NCBI RefSeq assembly: GCF_000717995.1
Contig: NZ_JODM01000003.1
Coordinates: 279,835-343,834, forward strand
DNA from: Streptomyces violaceorubidus
GTDB taxonomy: Bacteria > Actinomycetota > Actinomycetes > Streptomycetales > Streptomycetaceae
Direction: 5' to 3'
Length of the DNA stretch: 64,000 nucleotides
The notes below the pieces were generated by a model. The model did not search any database. It was not told the origin of the DNA and saw only the letters and a program-made list of their open reading frames with translations. Positions 34,309 to 43,574 of this stretch are shown one piece after another (the first letter of the stretch is position 1; the number at the start of each line of letters is the position of its first letter). Both the position numbers and the translations under genes were made by a program.

Positions 34309-35664
34309 ATGGCGTCGGCGACGGCGGCGGGAGCCTCGCGGGGCCCCGCCGCGCCCAGGTCACCCAAGCCGCGCAAGAGCGTGACCGGCACCCGCAGGTC
34401 CGTGGCGGTGCTGTTCCTGCTGCCCGCCCTGGTCCTGCTCGGCGCGCTCGTGGTCTACCCGATCGGGTACTCGCTGATCCGCAGCTTCTACGACCAGTCC
34501 GGCGACTCCTTCGCCGGGTTCGACAACTACGAGACGCTGTTCACCGACGACGGCATCCGCACCGCCCTGAAGAACAACGTCATCTGGGTGGTGTTCGCGC
34601 CCACGGTCGCCACCGCGCTCGGTCTGATCTTCGCGGTGCTGACCGAACGCATCCGCTGGGGCACGGCGTTCAAGCTGGTCGTCTTCATGCCGATGGCCAT
34701 CTCGATGCTCGCGGCCGGCATCATCTTCCGCCTGGTGTACGACCAGGACCCCGACAAGGGCGTCGCGAACGCGGTGTGGGTCGGGGTGCACGACACGTTC
34801 GCCGAGTCGTCGGCGTTCCCGAAGGCGCACCCGGGCCGCGACTCGCCGCTGAAAGCCGCCGGCGGGGGCGCGTTCGTCACGAAGCGGCCGGTCACCGCGG
34901 GCACCCCGGTCGTGCTGCCGCTCGTGGGCGTGGCCCCCGACCTGATGCCGGACGGCGCGAAGCAGGCCGCGACCGCCGAGCCCGCGGACGGGAAGGTCAC
35001 CGGCACCACCTGGCAGGACTTCACCCGCGGCAAGGGCGTGGGCAGGCTCGGCGGCGTCGACGCGGCCGAGCTGGGCTACGCCGGGATGAAGATCGAGGCG
35101 GTCAAGGACGGCGAGGTGGTCGCGTCCACCACCGCGGCCGGGGACGGCACCTTCACGCTGCCCGCGGCGGCCGACGGGGCGCTGCTCAGGCTGCCGGCCG
35201 ACAACTTCAAGGAGCCGTACAACGGCCTGAACTGGCTCGGCCCCTCCCTCGTCACCCCGGCGATCATCGGATCGTACGTCTGGATGTGGGCGGGTTTCGC
35301 GATGGTGCTGATCGCGGCGGGCCTGGCCGGGATGCCCCGGGAGCTGCTGGAGGCCGCCCGGGTGGACGGCGCCAACGAGTGGCAGGTCTTCAGACGGGTC
35401 ACGGTGCCGCTGCTCGCACCGGTCCTCGCGGTCGTGGCCGTCACCCTGATGATCAACGTGCTGAAGGTCTTCGACCTGGTCTTCATCATCGCCCCGGGCT
35501 CCTCCCAGGACGACGCCAACGTGCTCGCCCTGGAGCTGTACCGCAAGGGCTTCGCCTCGGACCAGCCGGGCGTCGCCAGCGCCATCGCGGTGTTCCTGCT
35601 GCTCCTGGTCATCCCGGTGATGTGGTTCAACGTACGGCGACTGCGGCGGGAGGTGCGGCGATGA
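34309..35664 (+). CDS. Sugar ABC transporter permease 1 with unusually large extracytoplasmic insertion
   Basis: A 451-residue MalF-type permease. Membrane segments include VAVLFLLPALVLLGALVVYPIGYSL and LVVFMPMAISMLAAGIIF. The EAA loop reads ELLEAARVDGANEWQVFRRVTVPLL. About 130 residues (155-290) are inserted between helices 3 and 4. They form a soluble segment ending in a beta-sandwich-like stretch (MKIEAVKDGEVVASTTAAGDG) before LVTPAIIGSYVWMWAGFAMV. Typical relatives are about 300 residues long. The insertion would face outside and may contact the binding protein. The stop overlaps the original start of the second permease (ATGA at 35661). Confidence 0.88.
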   Translation: MASATAAGASRGPAAPRSPKPRKSVTGTRRSVAVLFLLPALVLLGALVVYPIGYSLIRSFYDQSGDSFAGFDNYETLFTDDGIRTALKNNVIWVVFAPTVATALGLIFAVLTERIRWGTAFKLVVFMPMAISMLAAGIIFRLVYDQDPDKGVANAVWVGVHDTFAESSAFPKAHPGRDSPLKAAGGGAFVTKRPVTAGTPVVLPLVGVAPDLMPDGAKQAATAEPADGKVTGTTWQDFTRGKGVGRLGGVDAAELGYAGMKIEAVKDGEVVASTTAAGDGTFTLPAAADGALLRLPADNFKEPYNGLNWLGPSLVTPAIIGSYVWMWAGFAMVLIAAGLAGMPRELLEAARVDGANEWQVFRRVTVPLLAPVLAVVAVTLMINVLKVFDLVFIIAPGSSQDDANVLALELYRKGFASDQPGVASAIAVFLLLLVIPVMWFNVRRLRREVRR

Positions 35665-35813
35665 AGTCGCGTCCGCGCTGGGACGGCTGGGGGTCCGGGG
35701 GTCGTCCCCCGGGACGGCGCAGTAACGTGCGGCGGGAGGTGCGGCGATGAAGTCGCGTCCGCGCTGGGACGGCTGGGGGTCCGGGGGTCGTCCCCCGGGA
35801 CGGCGCAGTAACG
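35642..35813 (+). repeat. Exact 86-bp tandem duplication carrying a palindromic repeat
   Basis: Copies at 35642-35727 and 35728-35813 are identical. Each contains the end of permease 1, the ATG that should begin permease 2, and a palindrome of the form GTCCGGGGG-TCGT-CCCCCGGGAC, a type of short intergenic repeat familiar in Streptomyces. 86 is not a multiple of three, and neither ATG is in frame with the permease downstream. Confidence 0.95.
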
Positions 35814-35820
35814 CTGGCTG

Positions 35821-36585
35821 GTGCCGACGATCGGGCTGCTGCTCTCCTCGCTGCGCACCCCCGAGGACATGGCGGCGAACGGCTGGTGGAAGGTCTTCAC
35901 CGAGCCCTCGCAGCTCACCTTCCAGAGCTACGAGGAGCTGCTGAAGAACGGCGACATCACCTCCTCCCTCCTCAACACCGCGCTGATCACCGTGCCCGCG
36001 ACCGTCCTGGTCGTGGTCATCGGGGCGCTGGCCGGGTACGCCTTCGCGTGGATGGACTTCCCGGGCCGCGACTGGTGGTTCCTGGCCGTGGTCGGGCTGC
36101 TGGTCGTGCCCGTGCAGGTGGCCCTGATCCCGATCGCCGAACTCTTCGGCAAAATCGGCCTGTTCGGGTCGCTGCTCGGCGTGATCCTCTTCCACGTCGG
36201 CTTCGGCCTGCCCTTCGCGGTGTTCCTGCTGCGGAACTTCTTCGCGGAGATCCCGCGGGAGCTGCTGGAGGCGGCCCGCCTGGACGGCGCAGGTGAACTG
36301 CGGCTGTTCGTGCGGGTGGTGATGCCGCTCGGCGGGCCCGCGATCGCGAGCCTGGGCATCTTCCAGTTCCTGTGGGTGTGGAACGACATGCTGGTCGCGC
36401 TGATCTTCTCGGACTCCGGGAACCAGCCGATCACGGTCGCCCTCCAGACCCAGGTGCGGCAGTTCGGCAACAACATCGACGTGCTGGCGCCGGGCGCGTT
36501 CATCTCCATGGTGATCCCGCTGGCCGTGTTCTTCGCCTTCCAGCGTCAGTTCGTCTCCGGCGTCATGGCGGGTGCCGTCAAGTAG
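35821..36585 (+). CDS. Sugar ABC transporter permease 2 with disrupted 5' end (possibly non-functional)
   Basis: A MalG-type permease. It retains the start of the extracytoplasmic loop (TIGLLLSSLRTPEDMAANGW), later helices, the EAA loop ELLEAARLDGAGELRLFVRV and the usual C-terminus (FQRQFVSGVMAGAVK). Its 5' end is abnormal. The natural ATG at 35661, and its copy at 35747, are both out of frame because of the repeat, and an in-frame TAA lies at 35809. Only GTG 35821 remains, without a ribosome site, and it would lack the cytoplasmic leader and most of helix 1. It may be a recent pseudogene, or an assembly error in the repeat. No ATPase gene is present; the shared MsiK-type ATPase probably serves this importer. 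Confidence 0.8.
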   Translation: MPTIGLLLSSLRTPEDMAANGWWKVFTEPSQLTFQSYEELLKNGDITSSLLNTALITVPATVLVVVIGALAGYAFAWMDFPGRDWWFLAVVGLLVVPVQVALIPIAELFGKIGLFGSLLGVILFHVGFGLPFAVFLLRNFFAEIPRELLEAARLDGAGELRLFVRVVMPLGGPAIASLGIFQFLWVWNDMLVALIFSDSGNQPITVALQTQVRQFGNNIDVLAPGAFISMVIPLAVFFAFQRQFVSGVMAGAVK

Positions 36586-36604
36586 CCGCCGCGACACCAC
36601 CCTT

Positions 36605-36636
36605 GAGGGGCGGGCCGGTTTCCGGTCCGCCCCCTC
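36605..36636 (+). terminator. Terminator of the sugar ABC operon
   Basis: GAGGGGCGGGCCGG pairs with CCGGTCCGCCCCCTC around a TTT loop, 19 bases after the permease stop, with one small irregularity in the stem. Confidence 0.8.
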
Positions 36637-36737
36637 ATCCGTACGGGCACAACGTCCCCCGAATGCCCCGGGGACCGTAACCAACCCGCTCCGCGGGACG
36701 TTGCCGGGCCGAACGCCCGCACCGATCCCGCCGACCG

Positions 36738-39035
36738 ATGGATGTCCCCGTGCCCAGGTTCAGTGTCATCGTTCCCGCGTACCAGGTGCAGGCGTACCTG
36801 CACGCGTGCCTGGAGTCGGTGCTGGCCCAGTCGTACCCGGACTTCGAGGTCATCGTGGTCGACGACTGCTCCCCGGACGCCTGCGGCGCGATCGCCGACG
36901 AGTTCGCGGCCCTCGACCCGCGGGTCCGCGTCGTCCGCCTGCCGCGCAACGAGGGCCTGGGCCCCGCCCGCAACGCCGGGATGGAGCGGGCGGGCGGCGA
37001 CTACCTGCTCTTCCTCGACGGCGACGACACCCTCACCCCGCACGCGCTGCGGAGCATCGCCGACCGGATCAAGGAGACGGGCGACCCGGACGTCCTGGTC
37101 TACGACTACGCGCGCACGTACTGGACCGGCGAGACGGTGCGCAACCAGGCCGCCGCGCACCTCACCGAGCAGGGCCCGGCGCCGTTCCGGCTCGCCGACC
37201 GGCCGGGGCTGCTGAAGCTGCTGATGGTGGCCTGGAACAAGGCGGTGCGGCGGGAGTTCGCGGCGCGCGAGGGCCTCGCCTTCCCGCCGGGCTACTACGA
37301 GGACACCCCCTGGACCTACCCGCTCCTGATCACCGCCGGGTCGGTCGCCACCCTGGACCGGGTCTGCGTCCACTACCGGCAGCGCCTGCGGGGCAGCATC
37401 CTGGGCACGCCGAGCGAGCGGCACCTGGACGTGTTCACCCAGTACGACCGCGTCTTCGCGTTCCTCCAGGCGCGCGGGGAGACGCACCCCCACGCGCGCG
37501 AGGAGCTGGCCCGCTGGCGGCCCCTCCTGTACCGCCGCATGGCCGACCACCTGACGACGGTGTACACCCGCCCCGACCGCCTCCCGCGTGCGCTGCGCGC
37601 CGAGTTCCTGCGCCGGGCCCGCGTGCACTGCCGCCGCTACCGGGTCCCCGGCGCCCGGGCCCCGCTGCCCGTCCGTCTGCGCCACGCCCTGCTCCGGCTC
37701 GGCCTGCGCCGCACCTACGCCGCCCTGCGCCTCGCCTCCGCGCTGCGCCGCCGTACCGGTCGGGGCGCCGCGGGCCTGCTGCGCACCGCCCGGACCGGCG
37801 CCCTCCGGCTGCACTACCGCCTCCAGCGCTGCCTGCCGCTCCGCGCCGACCGTGCCCTCTTCGCCGTCGAGGGCCACCGGGAGTACGGCCGCGACCCGGG
37901 CGCGCTGGAGGAGGCGTTCCGCCGTCTGGCGCCGCACGTGCGCACCGCGTGGGCCGCCGACCTCGTGCACCACCACACCGTGCCGCCCGGCACGCGCCGC
38001 CTGGCCCCGGGCACGGCGGCCCACTGGACCGCCCTGGCCCGCTCCCGCTACCTGGTGAGCGACGCGGCCTTCGGCCCCGGCCTGGTCAGGCGGCGGGGGC
38101 AGGTGCTGGTCCAGACGCGGGCCGGGACCCCCCTCAAGCACATGGGCCTGGACCTCCAGGAGCGCCCGGCCGCCGCGCGCGGCACCGACTTCGCCCGGCT
38201 GCTGCGCGAGGCCGGTTCCTGGGACTACGTGGTCTGCGCCAACCGCCACTCCACCCTGACCTGGGAGCGCGTGCACCCCGGCGACTGGGCCGCCCTGGAG
38301 TGCGGGCAGCCGCGCACCGACGTCCTCCAGCGGGCGACGGCGGCGGACGTGGCGCGGCTGCGCGAGACCCTCGGCATCCCCGAGGGCACGGTCGCGATCC
38401 TGTACGCGCCCACCCACCGCGACTACCGGCGCACCCAGCGCGCCGCCCTGGACCTGGAACGCGTCGTGCGCCGGCTCGGACCGCGCTTCATGGTGCTGGC
38501 CCGCGCCCACCCCCGGCACGGCGGCCCGCTCACCGCCTCCGCCGGCCGGGTGCTGGACGTCAGCGGCCACCCGCACGTGGAGTCGCTGTGCCTGGCCTCG
38601 GACGCCCTGGTCACCGACTACTCGTCCCTGATGGTCGACTACGCGGGCCTGGACCGCCCGATCGTGATCCACGCCCATGAGCCGGAGGCGTACGAGGCGG
38701 CCCGCGGCACCTACGTCGACCTGCGCTCCTTCCCACCGGGCGCGATCGCGCGGGACGAGGACGAGCTGATCGGCCTGTTCGCGAGCGGCGAGTGGCACGG
38801 CGCCCGGTCGGCACGGCTGCGGGCCGCCTTCCGCGAGCGGTTCTGCCCCTACGACGACGGCCGCGCCGCCGAGCGCGTGGTGCGCAGGGTCGTCCTGGGC
38901 GAGAGCGATCTGCCGCCGGTCGTCCCCCTCGCCGAGCGCCGCCCCGCGCCCTCGGCCGCGGCCGTCCTCGCCCGCACCCCGCTGGCCACGGTGCCGCAAC
39001 CCGCGGGGCCCCGCACCGTCACCGACAGCCTCTGA
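36738..39035 (+). CDS. GT2 glycosyltransferase / TagF-type glycerophosphotransferase fusion (copy 1)
   Basis: About 765 residues. The N-terminal GT2 domain is intact, with FSVIVPAYQVQAYL, VVDDCSPD and the metal-binding FLDGDDTLTP. The C-terminal half (about 390-720) is a CDP-glycerol glycerophosphotransferase fold with YAPTHRDYRR, LARAHPRHG and DALVTDYSSLMVDYAGLDRP. The usual HGTPLK motif reads RAGTPLK (near residue 460), so its histidine is missing. The protein probably adds sugar or sugar-phosphate units to a wall teichoic-type polymer. The homologues start at MPRFS, which here corresponds to GTG 36750. It is the first of three adjacent paralogues, copies 2 and 3 following downstream. Confidence 0.85.
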   Translation: MDVPVPRFSVIVPAYQVQAYLHACLESVLAQSYPDFEVIVVDDCSPDACGAIADEFAALDPRVRVVRLPRNEGLGPARNAGMERAGGDYLLFLDGDDTLTPHALRSIADRIKETGDPDVLVYDYARTYWTGETVRNQAAAHLTEQGPAPFRLADRPGLLKLLMVAWNKAVRREFAAREGLAFPPGYYEDTPWTYPLLITAGSVATLDRVCVHYRQRLRGSILGTPSERHLDVFTQYDRVFAFLQARGETHPHAREELARWRPLLYRRMADHLTTVYTRPDRLPRALRAEFLRRARVHCRRYRVPGARAPLPVRLRHALLRLGLRRTYAALRLASALRRRTGRGAAGLLRTARTGALRLHYRLQRCLPLRADRALFAVEGHREYGRDPGALEEAFRRLAPHVRTAWAADLVHHHTVPPGTRRLAPGTAAHWTALARSRYLVSDAAFGPGLVRRRGQVLVQTRAGTPLKHMGLDLQERPAAARGTDFARLLREAGSWDYVVCANRHSTLTWERVHPGDWAALECGQPRTDVLQRATAADVARLRETLGIPEGTVAILYAPTHRDYRRTQRAALDLERVVRRLGPRFMVLARAHPRHGGPLTASAGRVLDVSGHPHVESLCLASDALVTDYSSLMVDYAGLDRPIVIHAHEPEAYEAARGTYVDLRSFPPGAIARDEDELIGLFASGEWHGARSARLRAAFRERFCPYDDGRAAERVVRRVVLGESDLPPVVPLAERRPAPSAAAVLARTPLATVPQPAGPRTVTDSL

Positions 39036-39109
39036 CCACCGTTTGCCTACGGGGAGTTCCCCCCTGGTACCAGGACGAGTCGGACCAGGACCACGAGAGA
39101 AAGAGCAGT

Positions 39110-41320
39110 ATGCCCCGCTTCAGCATCATCGTCCCGTCCCATGGGGTCGCGGGGCGGCTCTCCCAGGCACTGGACTCGGTCCTCGGCCAGTCCTTCGGCG
39201 ACTTCGAGCTGATCCCGGTCTGCGACGGCCCCGACAGCCCCGCGGCGGACGTCGCCGGGGAGCACGCCGAGCGGGACACCCGGGTCACGCCCGTGCACTC
39301 GCCGCCGTCGGCCGGTCTGGCCGGGGCGCGCAACGCCGGCATGCGGGCGGCGACCGGCGCGTACCTGCTGTTCCTCGACGGCGACGACATCCTGGTCCCC
39401 GGGGCGCTGGCGGCCCTCGACGCGCGGCTGGCGGACACCGGCGGCGTCGACGTCCTGTACGTCGAGTACGAGCGCGTGCCCTGGTGGGAGGGCGAGACCA
39501 CCAACCCGGCCGCGCCACTGCTGGCGAAGGCCCCGGACGGCGCCTTCGCCCCCGACCGCGCCCCGCTGCTGAGCGGCGTACACCTGCCCGCGTGGAGCGC
39601 GGTCCACCGCCGTACCTTCCTGGCCGAGCGAGGGCTGGACTTCCCCGCCGGGCACTACACGGACCTCGGCTTCGGCGCCCGCGTCGCGGCGCGCGCCGAG
39701 CGCGTGGCGGTGCTGCGCGAGGTGGTCGTACGCCACCGGGTGCGGCGCCAGGGCAACCGGCTGAACCTGCCCGGCGAGCACCACGCGGACCTGCTCGACC
39801 AGGCCGAACTGGCGCTCACCCACGCCGCCGAGCTGGGCCTGCCGCCCGAGCGGCGCGGACCCCTGTTCGAGCAGCTCTTCGCGGCGGTCCTGAAGACGGC
39901 GACCCACCCCCGGCGCCTGTCCGGGCGGGCGCGCCGCGCCTTCTACCGCCGGGCGAGCCGCCTGTACCGGCGTCACCGCCCCGCGGGCTTCAGGCCGCCG
40001 GGCGGACGGCTCGGCGTGCAGCACCGGATGCTGGCGTCGGGCTCGTACACCGGCTTCCGCGCGCTGCGCGCCGCCAACCGGGCGGCGACCGGCCTGCTGC
40101 GCCGCCTGCCGTGGCCGCGCGGGCTGCGCACCCGGCTGCGCTACCGCCGCCACCTGCGCCGTCCGCTGGACCCGAACCTCGTCGTGTACTGCGCCTACTG
40201 GGGCCGCGGCTACGCCTGCAACCCGGCCGCGATCCACCGCGCGGCCCGGGAACTGGCCCCGCATCTCAGGTCGGTGTTCCTGGTCGAGCCGGACCAGGCG
40301 CACACGGTGCCGGAGGGGGTCGAGCACGCCGTCATCGGCAGCCACCGGTACTGGGAGGTGCTGGCCCGCGCCAGGTTCCTGGTGAACAACGCCAACTTCG
40401 CCGAGGGCGTCGTCAAGCGCCCCGGCAGCGTGCACCTGCAGACGCAGCACGGCACGCCGCTGAAGACGATGGGCGTGGACCAGTCGACGTACCCGGTGGT
40501 GGCGGCGGCCACCGGCAGCTTCACCAAGCTCCTCGCCCGCGTGGACCGCTGGGACTTCAACCTGTCCGCCAACCGGCACTCCACCCAGATGTGGGAGCGC
40601 GCCTTCCCGGGCGCCTACGAGCACCTGGAGTACGGCTACCCGCGCAACGACGTCTACTGCACGGCGAGCGCCGAGGACGTGGCCCGCGTCCGGCGGGAAC
40701 TGGGCGTCCCGGAGGGGAGCACGGCCGTCCTGTACGCGCCGACGCACCGGGACTGGGAGTCCGGCTTCGGCGCGGGCGGCCTGGACCTGGAGGCCTTCTG
40801 CGAGGCGGCCGGCGAGGACGTCGTGGTGCTGCTGCGGGCCCACTACTTCTACGACCGGGGCGGGAGCCGGGAGCGGACCGGCCGGGTCATCGACGTGACC
40901 GCGCACCGCTCCTCCGAGGACGTGTGCCTGGCCGCGGACGCGCTGGTCACCGACTACTCGTCCATCATGTTCGACTACGCCAACCTGGACCGCCCGATCG
41001 TCGTGTACGCCGAGGACTGGGACGTCTACCGGGAGACCCGCGGCGTGTACTTCGACCTCATGGCGGCCCCGCCCGGACCGGTGGCGCGCACCCCGGAGGA
41101 GCTGGCCCGCGTCTTCGCCGACGGCACCTACGCGGGCCCGGAGTCGACGGCGCTGCGGGCGGCCTTCCGGGAGCGGTTCTGCGAGTTCGACGACGGCCGG
41201 GCCGCCGAGCGCGTCGTGCGCCGGGTGCTGCTCGGCGAGCCGCCCGAGGCGCTGCCGCCCGTGATCCCGCTCGCGGAGCGCGTCCCGGCCCCCGCCGCCG
41301 CCACCCTCGTAAGGAGCTGA
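39110..41320 (+). CDS. GT2 glycosyltransferase / TagF-type glycerophosphotransferase fusion (copy 2)
   Basis: A 736-residue paralogue with both modules apparently intact. GT2 shows MPRFSIIVPSHGVAG, CDGPDSP and FLDGDDILVP. The glycerophosphotransferase part shows VHLQTQHGTPLKTMGVD (near residue 446), YAPTHRDWES, LLRAHYFYDRG and DALVTDYSSIMFDYANLDRP. A basic, Arg-rich linker of about 100 residues joins the modules and may bind the membrane face. It starts at ATG 39110 with GAGAGAAAG upstream and ends 7 bases before copy 3, so the two are probably co-translated. The enzyme likely builds a glycerol- or sugar-phosphate polymer at the cytoplasmic membrane. Confidence 0.88.
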   Translation: MPRFSIIVPSHGVAGRLSQALDSVLGQSFGDFELIPVCDGPDSPAADVAGEHAERDTRVTPVHSPPSAGLAGARNAGMRAATGAYLLFLDGDDILVPGALAALDARLADTGGVDVLYVEYERVPWWEGETTNPAAPLLAKAPDGAFAPDRAPLLSGVHLPAWSAVHRRTFLAERGLDFPAGHYTDLGFGARVAARAERVAVLREVVVRHRVRRQGNRLNLPGEHHADLLDQAELALTHAAELGLPPERRGPLFEQLFAAVLKTATHPRRLSGRARRAFYRRASRLYRRHRPAGFRPPGGRLGVQHRMLASGSYTGFRALRAANRAATGLLRRLPWPRGLRTRLRYRRHLRRPLDPNLVVYCAYWGRGYACNPAAIHRAARELAPHLRSVFLVEPDQAHTVPEGVEHAVIGSHRYWEVLARARFLVNNANFAEGVVKRPGSVHLQTQHGTPLKTMGVDQSTYPVVAAATGSFTKLLARVDRWDFNLSANRHSTQMWERAFPGAYEHLEYGYPRNDVYCTASAEDVARVRRELGVPEGSTAVLYAPTHRDWESGFGAGGLDLEAFCEAAGEDVVVLLRAHYFYDRGGSRERTGRVIDVTAHRSSEDVCLAADALVTDYSSIMFDYANLDRPIVVYAEDWDVYRETRGVYFDLMAAPPGPVARTPEELARVFADGTYAGPESTALRAAFRERFCEFDDGRAAERVVRRVLLGEPPEALPPVIPLAERVPAPAAATLVRS

Positions 41321-41327
41321 CCCCGCC

Positions 41328-43574
41328 GTGCCCCGCTTCAGCGTCATCGTCCCCTGCTTCAAGGTGCAGGGTTTCCTGCGCGAGTGCCTCGACTCGGTCC
41401 TGGACCAGTCCTTCCGGGACATCGAGGTGATCGCCGTCGACGACTGCTCCCCGGACGGCTCGGGGGCGATCCTGGACGAGTACGCGGCCCGCGACGACCG
41501 GGTGCGCGTGCTGCACCTGGAGGAGAACGCCGGCCTCGGCCGGGCCCGCAACGCCGGGCTGCCGCACGCCACCGGCGACTACCTCTTCTTCCTCGACAGC
41601 GACGACACCCTCACCCCGGGCGCCCTGCGCGCCATGGCCGACCGGCTGGAGGAGACGGGCGGCCCCGACGGCCCGGACGTGCTGGTCTTCGACTACGCGC
41701 GCACCTACTGGTGGGGCGGCACCCGGCGCAACGTCCTGGCCCGGGTGCTCTCGGAGGCGGGCGAGGACACGTTCACCGCGGCCGAACGCCCCGAGATCCT
41801 CGACCTGCTGATGGTGGTGTGGAACAAGGTCTACCGGCGCGACTTCGTCGAACGGGAGGGCTTCACCTTCCCGCCCGGCTACTACGAGGACACGCCCTGG
41901 ACCTTCCCGGTCATGTTCAGCGCGGAGCGGATCGCGACGCTGGACCGGATCTGCCTGAACTACCGCCAGCGGCGCCAGGGCAACATCCTGTCCACCACCA
42001 GCCGCAAGCACTTCGACGTCCACGCGCAGTACGAGCGCGTCTTCGCCTTCCTCGACGCCCGGCCGGAGCTGGCGGCCCGGTGGCGGCCGTTCCTGCACGC
42101 CAAGATGGGCGAGCACTGCCTGGACATCCTGTCCAAGCCGGACCGGCTGCCGCCGTCCGACCGGGCCGAGTTCTTCCACCGCACCGCCGAGATGTTCCGC
42201 GCGTACCGGCCGCGGGACGCGGCGGTCCCGGCGGAACTGCGGGTGCTGGAGGGGCCCTACGCCGCCTACCTATTGCGCCGGCAGTCCGGCCGTGCGGCGC
42301 GGGAGCTGGAGCGACGGACCCGGCAGGCGCGCGCCACGGCCGCCGGGCGGGCCCGTCGGGCCGCCACCGCCCTGCTCCCCCGCCGGCCCCTCGACCCCGA
42401 CCTCGTCGTGTACTCGGCCTTCTCCCACCGGGGTGTGCTCGGCGACCCCGCCGCGATCCACCGCGCGGCCCGCGAACTCGCGCCGCACCTGCGCGGGGTG
42501 TGGGTGGTGCGGGACGAGGAGTGCGCGGCGGACCCCGCGCTGCTGCCGCCGGGCACCGAGCACGTGGTCCTGGGCAGTGCCGCCTACCGCCGGGTGACCG
42601 AGCGGGCGGCGTTCTTCGTCAACAACGTCAACTGGCCCGGCGCGGTGGACAAGCGGGCGGGCAGCGTCCACATCCACACCCATCAGGGCACCCCGCTCAA
42701 GTACATGGGCGTCGACCTGCTGGGCAGGCCGGGCGCCCGGCACGGTCTGGACGTGCCGCAGATGCTGCGCCGGGCCGACCGCTGGGACCACAGCCTGGTC
42801 GCGGGCCGGTACGCGGAGCGGATCTGGGAGCGGGCCTACCCCTGCCACTTCACGTCCGCGCGCACCGGCAGCCCGCGCAACGACGTCCTGGTCGGCGCCG
42901 GTGCCGAGGAGGGCCGGAGGGTCCGCGAGCGGCTCGGCGTCCCCGAGGGCCACACCGTCGTGCTGTACGCGCCGACCCGCCGCGAGTACCGGCGCGGCGG
43001 GCTCGTCGAGCGCCTCGACGTGGCCCGGCTCGCCGCCGACCTCGGCGAGGGCCACACGCTGGTGGTGCGCCTGCACCCGTCCCTCGCCACCGGTCCGGCG
43101 CGGGGCCTGGGCCTCGCGGAGCTGCACCGGCGGGGCGTGGTGGTCGACGCGACGGACGAGCCGCACGTGGAGGACCTGATGCTCGCCTCCGACCTGCTGA
43201 TCACCGACTACTCGGCCCTGATGTTCGACTACGCCCTCCTGGACCGGCCGATCGTGATCCACGCCGACGACTGGGGCCCCTACACGGCGACCCGCGGCAC
43301 GTACTTCGACATCACCGAGGAGGCGCCCGGGCACGTCTCGCGCTCCTACCGGGAGCTGGCGTGGCTGCTGGCCTCCGGGGCGTGGCGGGACGAGGAGGCG
43401 GCGCGGCTGCGGGCGTCCTTCCGGGCCCGGTACTGCGAGTACGAGGACGGGAGGGCGGCCGAGCGGGTGGTGCGGACGCTGCTGCTGGGCGAGCCGATGC
43501 CGGCGCCGGAGCCCTCCGGCGTCCCCGGCGCCCGCGCCGTCCCGTCCGGACGCGACCTGCTGCCCTCCACATGA
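41328..43574 (+). CDS. GT2 glycosyltransferase / TagF-type glycerophosphotransferase fusion (copy 3)
   Basis: A 748-residue paralogue. GT2 is intact (MPRFSVIVPCFKVQGF, VDDCSPDGSG, FLDSDDTLTP). In the second module HGTPLK is replaced by HQGTPLK (near residue 451). The later motif is VVRLHPSLATG, as in classical TagF, where copies 2 and 4 have RAHYFYD. DYSALMFDYALLDRP is present. AAGGAG lies at good spacing before GTG 41328. The stop overlaps the start of the next membrane protein gene (ATGA at 43571). A CTA-TTG codon pair near 42271 stands out against the G/C-ending codons around it. Confidence 0.86.
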   Translation: MPRFSVIVPCFKVQGFLRECLDSVLDQSFRDIEVIAVDDCSPDGSGAILDEYAARDDRVRVLHLEENAGLGRARNAGLPHATGDYLFFLDSDDTLTPGALRAMADRLEETGGPDGPDVLVFDYARTYWWGGTRRNVLARVLSEAGEDTFTAAERPEILDLLMVVWNKVYRRDFVEREGFTFPPGYYEDTPWTFPVMFSAERIATLDRICLNYRQRRQGNILSTTSRKHFDVHAQYERVFAFLDARPELAARWRPFLHAKMGEHCLDILSKPDRLPPSDRAEFFHRTAEMFRAYRPRDAAVPAELRVLEGPYAAYLLRRQSGRAARELERRTRQARATAAGRARRAATALLPRRPLDPDLVVYSAFSHRGVLGDPAAIHRAARELAPHLRGVWVVRDEECAADPALLPPGTEHVVLGSAAYRRVTERAAFFVNNVNWPGAVDKRAGSVHIHTHQGTPLKYMGVDLLGRPGARHGLDVPQMLRRADRWDHSLVAGRYAERIWERAYPCHFTSARTGSPRNDVLVGAGAEEGRRVRERLGVPEGHTVVLYAPTRREYRRGGLVERLDVARLAADLGEGHTLVVRLHPSLATGPARGLGLAELHRRGVVVDATDEPHVEDLMLASDLLITDYSALMFDYALLDRPIVIHADDWGPYTATRGTYFDITEEAPGHVSRSYRELAWLLASGAWRDEEAARLRASFRARYCEYEDGRAAERVVRTLLLGEPMPAPEPSGVPGARAVPSGRDLLPST

